From NCBI GenBank assembly GCA_004367505.1, contig SFCB01000102.1:1-62453 (forward strand): a stretch of DNA of 62,453 nucleotides, read 5' to 3'. Shown here one piece after another: positions 53,328-61,200 of the stretch (positions within the stretch are counted from its first letter, which is position 1; every line of letters begins with the position of its first letter). The notes under the pieces are model-generated. The model did no database searches. It was not told the origin of the DNA and saw nothing but the letters and a program-made list of their open reading frames with translations. Source of the stretch: Chloroflexi bacterium OHK40 (lineage in GTDB: Bacteria; Chloroflexota; Chloroflexia; Chloroflexales; Chloroflexaceae). The translations under genes and the position numbers were made by a program.

Positions 53328-53696
53328 TTAATCGCGCCAGTCGACGTCTGCGCTCGGCGCTTGTTCCCGGGAACGAGCGCCCACCGCGCGCTCAGCTTCG
53401 CCGATTGTCGCCTTGAAGGTGGCCGAGCCGATCGTCACGAGGTCGCCCTCGGAAATACGCTGCTGCCCCGTAACCGGCTGGCCATTGACGAAGATCGTCG
53501 CCTTCGGGTCCAGCGGCAGGATGAACCAGCGGTCCAGGGCCACCCGCACCTCGGCATGCCGGGGCAGCACGAGCCGGTCGGTCAGCACTACAGAACATGC
53601 CGGGTCGGAGCCGACGACGCTGCTGCGCTCGCTGAAAACGGTCGACTGGCCGACACGAGAGCCGGAGATCCCGATCAGTGACAGCGCCTTCGCCAT
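53328..53696 (-). CDS. FHA-domain protein
   Basis: The 122-residue protein is essentially one forkhead-associated domain, which binds phosphothreonine peptides. The core is SSVVGSDPACSVVLTDRLVLPRHAEV (about 25-50), with the G-x-x-(N/S)-V and S/P-R-H signatures, followed by IFVNGQPVTGQQRISEGDLVTIG (about 68-90). The usual serine of the SRxH motif is changed to P (LPRHAE), so phosphopeptide binding may be altered. The ATG has GGAGGGGAG upstream. No kinase is in the window; FHA partners of Ser/Thr kinases are common in Chloroflexi. It has its own promoter with a long leader (about 145 nt). Confidence 0.85.
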   Translation of the reverse strand: MAKALSLIGISGSRVGQSTVFSERSSVVGSDPACSVVLTDRLVLPRHAEVRVALDRWFILPLDPKATIFVNGQPVTGQQRISEGDLVTIGSATFKATIGEAERAVGARSREQAPSADVDWRD

Positions 53697-53849
53697 AGGT
53701 CAACTCCCCTCCAGGATGGGCCCGGCGTCCCGGTCGCCCGGGCATATCGGACGAAAGACGACAACGCAGGCTCCGAAGGCCGGACACCCAGCGCGCCCAT
53801 CAGGGCACGCGCATTGTGGTTGCTGATTCGCCGTGAAACGTGTTGCACA

Positions 53850-53878
53850 GTTGTAGCACCGCAGGGAGGGCCTGTCAA
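53850..53878 (-). promoter_or_regulatory. Promoter for the FHA gene
   Basis: On the minus strand a perfect TTGACA (53878-53873), 17 bp and TACAAC (53855-53850) preceded by TGC. The start would be near 53843. Confidence 0.65.
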
Positions 53879-53990
53879 GGACGGCACAGTGGGAGGGTGT
53901 GCCGTGGGTTCCTGCACCCCCGCGTGCCGTAGCGCGGCAGCGCGCGGCGCGGGTGAGGGGCAACACCCGCAATGAGCGGGTGATGTGCAG

Positions 53991-54010
53991 GGTGTTCTCG
54001 CGAGCACACC
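53991..54010. promoter_or_regulatory. Near-perfect 20-bp palindrome (candidate operator)
   Basis: GGTGTTCTCG (53991-54000) and CGAGCACACC (54001-54010) are reverse complements except for one base pair. It lies just upstream of the promoter of the DUF190-CBS gene, in a place where a regulator could bind. Confidence 0.4.
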
Positions 54011-54046
54011 AGGGGCACCCCCGCGCGGGTGAGAGCCACCCCACGA

Positions 54047-54055
54047 TGGTATAAT
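54047..54055 (+). promoter_or_regulatory. Extended -10 promoter (TGGTATAAT) for the DUF190-CBS gene
   Basis: TGG (54047-54049) precedes TATAAT (54050-54055). Transcription would begin near 54062, right at the AGGAGG of the ATG at 54073, so the leader is very short. Confidence 0.65.
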
Positions 54056-54072
54056 GCCCCTCAGGAGGACCC

Positions 54073-55338
54073 ATGCCGCCAGCCGACAACGTCCAGCGCG
54101 TGCGGATCTACCTCAGCCGCGACGACCGGTGGGAGGGCGGCCCTCTCTTCCTCGCTATCCTCGAGCGCCTTCGCAGATCGGGCGCTACCGGCGCCACCGC
54201 GCTCCAGGGGCTCGCTGGATTCGGGCCGGGCCAGCGCTCGCGGCCCGGCACCCTCGACCGCCCCGACCAGCACCAGCCCGTCGTGGTTGAGTGGGTTGAC
54301 CGTACCGAGCGTGTGGCCCGCCTGCTCCCCCTCCTCGATGAGCTCGTCGGCGATGCGCTGATCACCGTCGAGGATGTGCCCGTGTACCGCGCCCTACTGC
54401 GCGCCCGTGGCCCCTTCGCCGCCGACCGCAGTGTGGGCGATGTGATGCGTCACACACCACCCACCGCCGCCACCTCCACCCCTCTCAGCGAGGTGCTGGC
54501 CCTGTTGCAAGCCGAGCGCCTGGGCGTGCTCCCTATCACCGACGACGATGGCCGCCTCGCCGGGCTGATCGGCCCCGACGACCTGGCCTGGCGCGCCGGA
54601 TTGCGCCTCGCCCCCGGGCTGATCGATCTACTCAGCCCCGCCGAGCGCGATGCCGCCCTCGCCCCGCTCGCCGGCCGCACCGCCCACGAGGTGATGAGCG
54701 CCGAGCCCCGCAGTGTGAGCCCTACATCCACGCTCCCTCAGGCCCTCGTCACCATGATTGAGTGGGGCTACCCCGAGCTCCCGGTGGTTGACCGCGATGG
54801 CCGGCTCGTTGGCCTGCTCGGCCAGGATGATGTGCTGCGCGCCGCAGTGGAGCAGGCCACCGCCGAGAGTGGCCCCGTGCGGGACGCCGAGCCACCGGCG
54901 ACGGTCGGCCTGATTATGCAGGCGGCCACCCACCAGGTCGCCGCCACCCGCCCCCTCAATCAGGCCCTTGCCCAGCTGCTTGCCACCCCCGGTCAGCGCC
55001 TACTCGTGGTGGATGGCGCTGGCCGGCTCGTGGGCGCCCTCGATCTCGCCGCCACCCTGGAAGGCCTGACTGCCGATGAGCGGGCCGGCCTGCTGGACGC
55101 ACTCCAGCGCCCGCAGCCCCCACCCGCCGCCGCCCTGCCCGGCGCGGACCGTAGCCTGGAGGGGTTGCTCCTGCACGATGTGCCGACGATCGGTCCGGAA
55201 GCGGCCGCGCTTGGCGCAGCCCGCCGTCTGCTTGAGCTCGGCATCGCTCAGCTCGCCGTCGTTGATCCCGACAGACGATTGTTGGGTATAATAGCGCGCG
55301 GCGGGCTCGTACGAGCCCTGATGCAACAGAGCGAGTAG
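54073..55338 (+). CDS. DUF190 (PII-like) protein with four CBS domains
   Basis: The 421-residue protein begins with a DUF190 domain (about 8-110; RVRIYLSRDDRWEG, PLFLAILERLRRSGATGATALQGLAGFG, VEWVDRTERV, LLDELVGDALITVEDVPVYR), which is related to PII signal proteins. It is followed by four CBS modules, about 118-175 (VGDVMRH), 200-260 (AHEVMSAEP), 272-330 (VGLIMQA) and 350-415 (LEGLLLHDV). CBS pairs bind adenine nucleotides. The protein probably senses nucleotides and adjusts a partner, perhaps a transporter or enzyme; no partner is adjacent. A strong AGGAGG lies 4-5 nt before the ATG. It is not linked by spacing to the downstream epimerase (184 bp gap). Confidence 0.88.
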   Translation: MPPADNVQRVRIYLSRDDRWEGGPLFLAILERLRRSGATGATALQGLAGFGPGQRSRPGTLDRPDQHQPVVVEWVDRTERVARLLPLLDELVGDALITVEDVPVYRALLRARGPFAADRSVGDVMRHTPPTAATSTPLSEVLALLQAERLGVLPITDDDGRLAGLIGPDDLAWRAGLRLAPGLIDLLSPAERDAALAPLAGRTAHEVMSAEPRSVSPTSTLPQALVTMIEWGYPELPVVDRDGRLVGLLGQDDVLRAAVEQATAESGPVRDAEPPATVGLIMQAATHQVAATRPLNQALAQLLATPGQRLLVVDGAGRLVGALDLAATLEGLTADERAGLLDALQRPQPPPAAALPGADRSLEGLLLHDVPTIGPEAAALGAARRLLELGIAQLAVVDPDRRLLGIIARGGLVRALMQQSE

Positions 55339-55522
55339 GGCCTGGTCACACAGCACGCCATCGCCGGCCCACCCGGCGGCGCGCGACGCCCCTGGCCCGC
55401 CCGCGCCAGGCACGTGCGTCGTACGACGCTGTGGGCGCCACGGGTCGGCTCAAGGCACGGCATTCCATCCATCAGGGCGCCCGGCGCAACCCAGGCAAGC
55501 GCCAGCGCCGCCAGGCAGAGCT

Positions 55523-56563
55523 ATGCAACAGACCTTCTTGATTACCGGCGGGGCCGGCTTTCTCGGTATTAACCTCACCCGCTATCTTCTCGCTCGCGGC
55601 CACCGCGTGCGCTCACTGGATATCGCGCCGTTCGACTATCCCGAACGCGGCCAGATCGAGGTTCATACCGGCGACATCCGCGACCGACATGCGGTTGACC
55701 GCGCGATGGACGGTGTGAACCAGGTGGTCCACACCGCGGCCGCCCTGCCGCTCTACAAGCCGGCGGATATCTTCTCCACCGACATCGATGGCACGCGCAA
55801 TGTGATCCAGTCAGCGTTCGAGCGCGGCGTCGAGCGATTCATTCACATCTCCACCACCGCCGTCTACGGCATCCCCGACCACCACCCGCTCCTGGAGAGC
55901 GACCCGGTGAGTGGCGTGGGACCCTACGGCGAGGCCAAGGTGCAGGCCGAGGAGATCTGCCTGAGCTACCGGGCAAAGGGCATGTGCGTGCCGATCATCC
56001 GCCCGAAGTCCTTCATCGGGCCTGAGCGCCTCGGCATCTTCGCCATGCTCTACGACTGGGCGAAGGACGGGAAGAACTTTCCGCTGCCGGGCAGTGGCCT
56101 GAACCGCTACCAACTGCTCGATGTAGAGGATCTCTGTGAGGCGATCTACCTCTGCGCTACCCTGGAGCGCGAGCGGGTGAATGACACCTTCAACATCGGC
56201 GCCCGGGAGTTCACCACGATCAAGGAGGATTTCCAGGCCGTGCTCGACGCTGCGGGCTTCGGCAAGCGGATCGTGACCTTCCCCGCCGCCCCGATGACGT
56301 TTGCTCTGGCGGTGCTCGAGCGGCTCAAACTCTCGCCCGTCTACAAATGGGCCTACGGTACCGTCACCGAGGACTCGTTTGTGTCCGTCGAGAAGGCCGA
56401 ACGTGTGCTTGGCTTCCAGCCCCGATACTCGAATAAGCAGGCCCTGGTGCGCAACTACCAGTGGTACATCGAGCACCTGAGCGACTTCCAGGGCGCCACC
56501 GGCGTCTCTCACCGCGTCCCCTGGAACCAGGGCATCCTGAAGCTGGCAAAAGTTTTCTTCTAG
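55523..56563 (+). CDS. NAD-dependent epimerase/dehydratase (extended SDR)
   Basis: The 346-residue protein has the extended-SDR NAD(P)-binding motif TGGAGFLG (residues 8-15), D at the ribose position (LDIAPFD), the GDIRDR segment, the ISTTAVYG catalytic serine region (near 110-118), and the YGEAK catalytic tyrosine and lysine (near 134-138). It resembles UDP-sugar epimerases and 3-beta-hydroxysteroid dehydrogenase/isomerases; the C-terminal half (FPAAPMTFALAVLERL, near 253) is closer to the latter group. Substrate unknown. Weak ribosome-binding site. It is convergent with the RfaE2-like gene, which also handles sugar nucleotides, but they are not co-transcribed. Confidence 0.88.
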   Translation: MQQTFLITGGAGFLGINLTRYLLARGHRVRSLDIAPFDYPERGQIEVHTGDIRDRHAVDRAMDGVNQVVHTAAALPLYKPADIFSTDIDGTRNVIQSAFERGVERFIHISTTAVYGIPDHHPLLESDPVSGVGPYGEAKVQAEEICLSYRAKGMCVPIIRPKSFIGPERLGIFAMLYDWAKDGKNFPLPGSGLNRYQLLDVEDLCEAIYLCATLERERVNDTFNIGAREFTTIKEDFQAVLDAAGFGKRIVTFPAAPMTFALAVLERLKLSPVYKWAYGTVTEDSFVSVEKAERVLGFQPRYSNKQALVRNYQWYIEHLSDFQGATGVSHRVPWNQGILKLAKVFF

Positions 56564-56595
56564 CCGCAGACGCGCGGCCCCTCTGCGTGCCGCCG

Positions 56596-57090
56596 CTACG
56601 GCTCGCCCCTGATCCGCGCGATCAGCGTGCTCGTCGAGCGCCCTGGGGCGTAGGGGAGAAGCGCCACCTGGCCACCGTAGCTGGCCACGATCCTGGCCTC
56701 CGGGAGGCGCGCAACGTCCGGCCCCCCACTACCGGCGCTCGCGTAGTCGCCGCCTTTTACGTACACCTCAGGCCGGACGGCTGCTACCACCCGCTCGGCG
56801 GTCGGCTCTTCGAAGATCGTCACCACATCCACGCAGCGCAGCGCATCAAGCACGGCGGCGCGGTCGGCCTCGGGCACAATCGGTCGCCCGGGGCCTTTGA
56901 TGGCGCGGGTCGAGGCGTCGGAGTTGAGCGCCACGACGAGCAGATCGCCGAGGGCGCGGGCCTGCCCCAGGTACCCCACGTGGCCTGCGTGCAGCAGATC
57001 GAAGACCCCGTTGGTCAGCACGATCCGCCGCCCCTCGGCCCGCCATATCGCGCAGCGCGCGAGGAGCTCCTCAAGCGTTAGCACAGCCAT
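56596..57090 (-). CDS. RfaE2-like (HldE C-domain) nucleotidyltransferase
   Basis: The 164-residue protein is a cytidylyltransferase-fold enzyme of the RfaE2 type (ADP-heptose synthesis step): residues 1-20 helix, the signature VLTNGVFDLLHAGHVGYL (near 24-41) with the HxGH nucleotide motif, SDASTRAIKGPGRP (near 57-70), YVKGGDY (near 110-116) and RSTSTLIARI at the end. In most Gram-negative bacteria it is fused to a kinase (HldE) or partnered by HldA; here it stands alone. As Chloroflexota are not known for heptose lipopolysaccharide, it probably makes another sugar nucleotide (inference). It follows two small unknown genes in the same orientation with a 144-bp gap. Confidence 0.88.
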   Translation of the reverse strand: MAVLTLEELLARCAIWRAEGRRIVLTNGVFDLLHAGHVGYLGQARALGDLLVVALNSDASTRAIKGPGRPIVPEADRAAVLDALRCVDVVTIFEEPTAERVVAAVRPEVYVKGGDYASAGSGGPDVARLPEARIVASYGGQVALLPYAPGRSTSTLIARIRGEP

Positions 57091-57234
57091 ATCCGCCCCT
57101 CAGCCATGCCTCCCCGCCATCACGCCCGCATCAGTTGGCACCCTGGAGCGAGCCGCTAGCGCACGTACCAAGCACCAGGAACCAGAGCACCGCCAGCGGA
57201 TGGCGTTCTGGCACGCTCCACCCATCGCACACCC

Positions 57235-57735
57235 TCACTTGCGCTCACCCGCTCCACTTCCAGTCCTGTCCTCGCCCGCGCGCCCCTGTGCGCCTGCCCG
57301 CGCCCCTTTGTGAGCAGACCAGGGCGAGGTGAGCACGCCGAGCGCGCCCACGGACAAGCCCACGACGAGCGTGCAGCCGTAGAGCACCGGGACGGCGGCA
57401 AACAGCCCTCGGGCGCCAGCCACAGCCGCCGCAAGCACAAAGACCGTCGTCAGAGGGAAACTCTGGGTGAGGGCGAGCCGCATGCCGTGGCGCCAATTGC
57501 CACGCCGCACCCGCTCACCGGCAAAGCGCCCGATCGTTGTGCCTGCGGCAGCGATCAACGTCCAGAGGAAGGCGGCGGTCAGGATATTCCAGGCCTGCTC
57601 GGGCCCTGCCCAGCGGAAGGCCATCCCCCCGGCCACGCCCAGAACCGCGCTAACGCCGAGAGGAATGAGGAAGGCGGGTGACACCGTCACAGGCTCCGCC
57701 GGCCGATCATCAGCCGGTCTCCTGCTTCCGCCCAT
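57235..57735 (-). CDS. Small polytopic membrane protein of unknown function
   Basis: The 166-residue protein has four predicted membrane helices at about 20-40 (PAFLIPLGVSAVLGVAGGMA), 48-68 (ILTAAFLWTLIAAAGTTIG), 88-108 and 113-135, and hydrophilic ends; the C-terminus is Gly/Ala/Arg-rich. I do not recognise a family. Its start (57735) overlaps by 26 bp the end of the upstream small zinc-type protein gene, indicating an operon. No Shine-Dalgarno is obvious. Codon composition matches neighbours, so a real gene is likely but not certain. Confidence 0.6.
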   Translation of the reverse strand: MGGSRRPADDRPAEPVTVSPAFLIPLGVSAVLGVAGGMAFRWAGPEQAWNILTAAFLWTLIAAAGTTIGRFAGERVRRGNWRHGMRLALTQSFPLTTVFVLAAAVAGARGLFAAVPVLYGCTLVVGLSVGALGVLTSPWSAHKGARAGAQGRAGEDRTGSGAGERK

Positions 57736-58057
57736 TGGCCTCCTGGCTCAGCCGCCCATACTCCTCCGCGCTGATGAACTCGCCCCCCTCGATCGAGCGC
57801 TGGATCTCGCGGCGGTTACGGTCGAAGGTAATATCGGCATACATCAGGCGAAAACAGCGCGAGTCCATAATCTCCTTGCGCAACCAGTAGCCCGAGACGT
57901 TCTCGTTATCGTCGTAGTCTACAGCCAGATCGTTGTAGAGGTGCACGCGCACGTGAACCAGAGCTCCGCAGCGGCTGCAGCGGACGTACAGGTGCAGCCC
58001 GTTATCGGGCGGGCCGTGCTGGCGCTGGCCGCCAAACAGGCGTCGTAGGAAGTCCAT
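57710..58057 (-). CDS. Small conserved-looking protein with a CxxC motif
   Basis: The 115-residue protein starts with MDFLRRLFGG and has a CSRC motif near 28-31, suggesting half a zinc ribbon, then YVRCSRCGALVHVRVHLYND (near 24-43), DYDDNENVSGYWLRKEIMDS (near 48-67), FRLMYADITFDRNRREI (near 70-86) and EFISAEEYGRL near the end. Function unknown; proteins of this type occur in other Chloroflexi. The start at 58057 is chosen because the longer frame to 58246 would begin upstream of the promoter at 58095-58123. It overlaps the downstream gene by 26 bp. A weak GGGAA precedes the ATG. Confidence 0.65.
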   Translation of the reverse strand: MDFLRRLFGGQRQHGPPDNGLHLYVRCSRCGALVHVRVHLYNDLAVDYDDNENVSGYWLRKEIMDSRCFRLMYADITFDRNRREIQRSIEGGEFISAEEYGRLSQEANGRKQETG

Positions 58058-58094
58058 CAGTGGTTCCCTATGCTCGTGGGTGGGGCGCACGCGC

Positions 58095-58123
58095 ATCATA
58101 CAGGAAGCGCGGCCAGACCGCAA
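58095..58123 (-). promoter_or_regulatory. Promoter for the small-gene operon (58057 to 57235)
   Basis: On the minus strand TTGCGG (58123-58118), 17 bp, then TATGAT (58100-58095). Transcription would begin near 58088, about 30 nt before the ATG at 58057. Confidence 0.65.
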
Positions 58124-58280
58124 GGGGCGCCCCCACCTGCGTTCATTCGATCGGGACGCTCGGTGTTCGCACCGTATGCTACTATACAGATCCCTGTCCC
58201 CGTGGCAGTGCTGCCAGGCCGCCAGCGCGCCTGATCTCCGCGCCAATATCGGCAGCCTCGCTGGAGCTCACGGCACCACC

Positions 58281-61200
58281 ATGGAGCACCCGGCCACCTA
58301 CATCCCCATCGACCGGCGACACGCCCTCGCTAGCGGTGTGCCCATCCCCGACCGTGGCCACGGCGCGGCGCTCTTTGCCGATATCTCCGGCTTCACACCG
58401 CTCACCGAGGCGCTCGCTCGGGCCCTCGGCCCGCGCCGTGGCGCCGAGGAGCTCACCGCCCAGCTTAACCGGCTCTTCGACGCGCTGATCGCCCCCGTCG
58501 ATACGTACGGAGGCACCGTGGTCGGCTTTAGCGGCGATGCGATCACCTGCTGGTTCGCCGGTGAGGCTACCTCCGCTGGCCGCCGGGCCGTCGCCGCCGC
58601 CCTGGCGATGCAGGACGCGATGCGTAGCTTCGCCGGCCTCCCTCTCCCCGGTGGCACCACGGTGACCCTCGCCATGAAGACCGCCGTCGCCACCGGGGCC
58701 GCGCGCCGCTTCGTCGTCGGTGATCCGGAGTTGCACGTGATCGATGTGCTCGCCGGTACAACCCTCGAGCGCCTGGCCGCCACCGAACACGTGGCCCGCA
58801 GTGGCGAGGTGCTTATCTGCGCCGTCACCGCCGCCGCCCTGCACGACGATCTGCTGCCCGCCGAACGCCGCGTCGATGATCACGGCAACCCCGTGCTGGT
58901 GGTGCGTGCCCTGCGGTCCTACGTGGCGCCAATTCCCTGGCCCGAGTTACCCCCCGGCGTACTCTCCGAGACGCTCACCCGTCCCTGGCTGCTCCCGGGC
59001 CTCTCAGAACGCCTGCGGGGCGGGGGCGGTGCCTTCCTCGCCGAGCTACGGCCGGTGGTGGTGCTCTTCCTCCGCTTCGGCGGCATCGACTATGATGGCG
59101 ATGACTCCGCAGGGGAGCGTCTGGATGCCTTTATCCGCTGGGTGCAGCACGTGCTGGCCCGCTACGAGGGCTCACTCGTCCAGCTCACCATGGGCGACAA
59201 GGGCAGCTACATGGTCGCCGCCTTCGGCGCGCTCGTCGCCCACCCCGACGACGCCGCCCGCGCCGTGAGCGCGGCCCTGGAGCTCCGCGCGCTCCCGGAT
59301 CGGCTGGCCTGGGTCGGGCCGGTGCAGATCGGCCTGAGCCGAGGGATGGTGCGCTGTGGCCCCTACGGAGGGGTTACCCGCCGCACCTACGGTGTCCTCG
59401 GCGACGAGGTGAACCTTGCCGCCCGCCTGATGCAGCTCGCCGCCCCGGGCCAGGTGCTCGCCAGCGAGCACGTGCAGCTCGCCGCCCGAGAACTCTACGA
59501 GTGGGAGAGCCTTCCTGCCGTCCGGGTGAAGGGTAAATCCACACCGATCGCGATCTTTGAGCCCCTCGCCCCCCGCCCGCACATACGGCAGGCCAGGGGC
59601 GAGCTTGTTGGCCGCGAACCCGAGCGTGCCACCCTCGCCGAGCTCCTTCGCCAGCTCACCCACGGTCGCAGCAGTCAGGCGCTGATCGAGGGTGAGCCCG
59701 GTATCGGCAAGTCCCGCCTGCTGGCCGAACTGCTCAGCGATGCCCGGGCCGCCGGGGTGAACATCCTGGCCAGCGGCGCCGACCCGGTGGAGCAGTCGAC
59801 GCCTTACCACGCCTGGCGCGCCATCTTCGCAACGGCCTGCGGTAGCGCGACCGCCGAGGGGGGGGGCTGGCGCGAGACGCTCCTCACCCAGATCGCCACC
59901 GACCCTGAGCTCGCGCGGGTGGCGCCGCTCCTGAACGTGGTGCTGCCTCTCGACCTGCCCGATACCGAGCTTACCGCGCAGATGAGCGGCCAGGTGCGCG
60001 CCGATAATACCCGCGCCGCGCTCATCCGCCTGCTGCGCCACTGCGCCGGCGGCGCCCCGCTCTTGCTGGTGATCGAGGACGCCCACTGGCTCGACTCTTC
60101 CTCGTGGGCGCTGCTCGATCAGGTACGCACCGAACACGCCCCCCTGCTCCTCGCCGTTACCACCCGGCCCTTTGCGACACCACCGCCAGAGTACAGGCGC
60201 CTCGCCAGCTCGCCCGGCTGCCACCACCTCCACCTGGGCCAACTGAATCCCCAGCAGGTCGAGCGCCTTGTGTGTCAGACCCTCGGGGTTGCCCGGGTGC
60301 CGCCCGAAGTCGTGGAGCTGATCCACGCCAGGGCCGAGGGCCAGCCCTTCTTCATCGAAGAGCTCGCCCACGCCCTACGCGACACCGGCGTGATCCGTGT
60401 TATCGATGGGATCTGCCAGGTGGCCCCCCGCGTCAACCTGGAGAGCGTCAGCTTCCCAGATACGATCCAGGGCACGATCAGCAGCCGCATCGACCGCCTG
60501 AGTGGCGAGCGCCAGCTGGTGCTCAAGGTGGCCAGCGTGATCGGCCGCGTCTTCGCCGCCACCACCCTCGCCGATGTCCACCCCGTGCCAGATGAGCGCC
60601 GGCACATCCCACTCTACCTGGACGATCTCGGCCGCCTGGAGATCACGGCCCGCGTGGCCTCCGACCCGGAGCTCGCCTACATCTTTCGCCATGTGATCAC
60701 CCAGGAGGTGGTCTACAATCAGATGCTCTTCGCCCAGCGGGGCGATCTGCACCGGCGTGTGGCGGAGTGGTACGAGGGCGCCTACCACGAGGACATCGAG
60801 TCGCACTTCGGGCTGCTGGCCCACCACTGGGAGAAGGCCGAGCGGCCCGACCGGGCAGCCTACTACCTGGAGCGGGCCGGTGAGCAGGCCATGCGCGGCG
60901 GCGCCTATCAGGAGGCCATCCGCCTCTACACCCGGCTGATCAACCTGGAGCCTGAGCCCCACGGCGAAGCCGAACAGATCCGCCGCGCCGCGATCGAGCG
61001 GCAACTCGGCGAGGCCAGCATGGGCCTCGGCCTCTTCGACGAGGGTCGCCGCTACTTCTGCGTCGCGCTGGCCCGCCTCGGGCGCCCCCTCCCCGAGCGC
61101 TCTGCTGGGGTGGCCCTTGGCATCCTCCAGGCCATGGTCGTGCAGGTCCTTCACCGTGCGTGGCCCGCCCGCTTCATCAGCCAATCGCGACGCCCGGCGG

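Larger units (their letters stand above)
53697..54072. other. Divergent intergenic region between the FHA and DUF190-CBS genes
   Basis: A 376-bp gap without a gene. It holds the FHA promoter (53850-53878, minus), several short dyads (CACCCGC 53964-53970 / GCGGGTG 53976-53982) and a near-perfect 20-bp palindrome at 53991-54010, 36 bp before the extended -10 of the DUF190-CBS gene. Confidence 0.6.
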
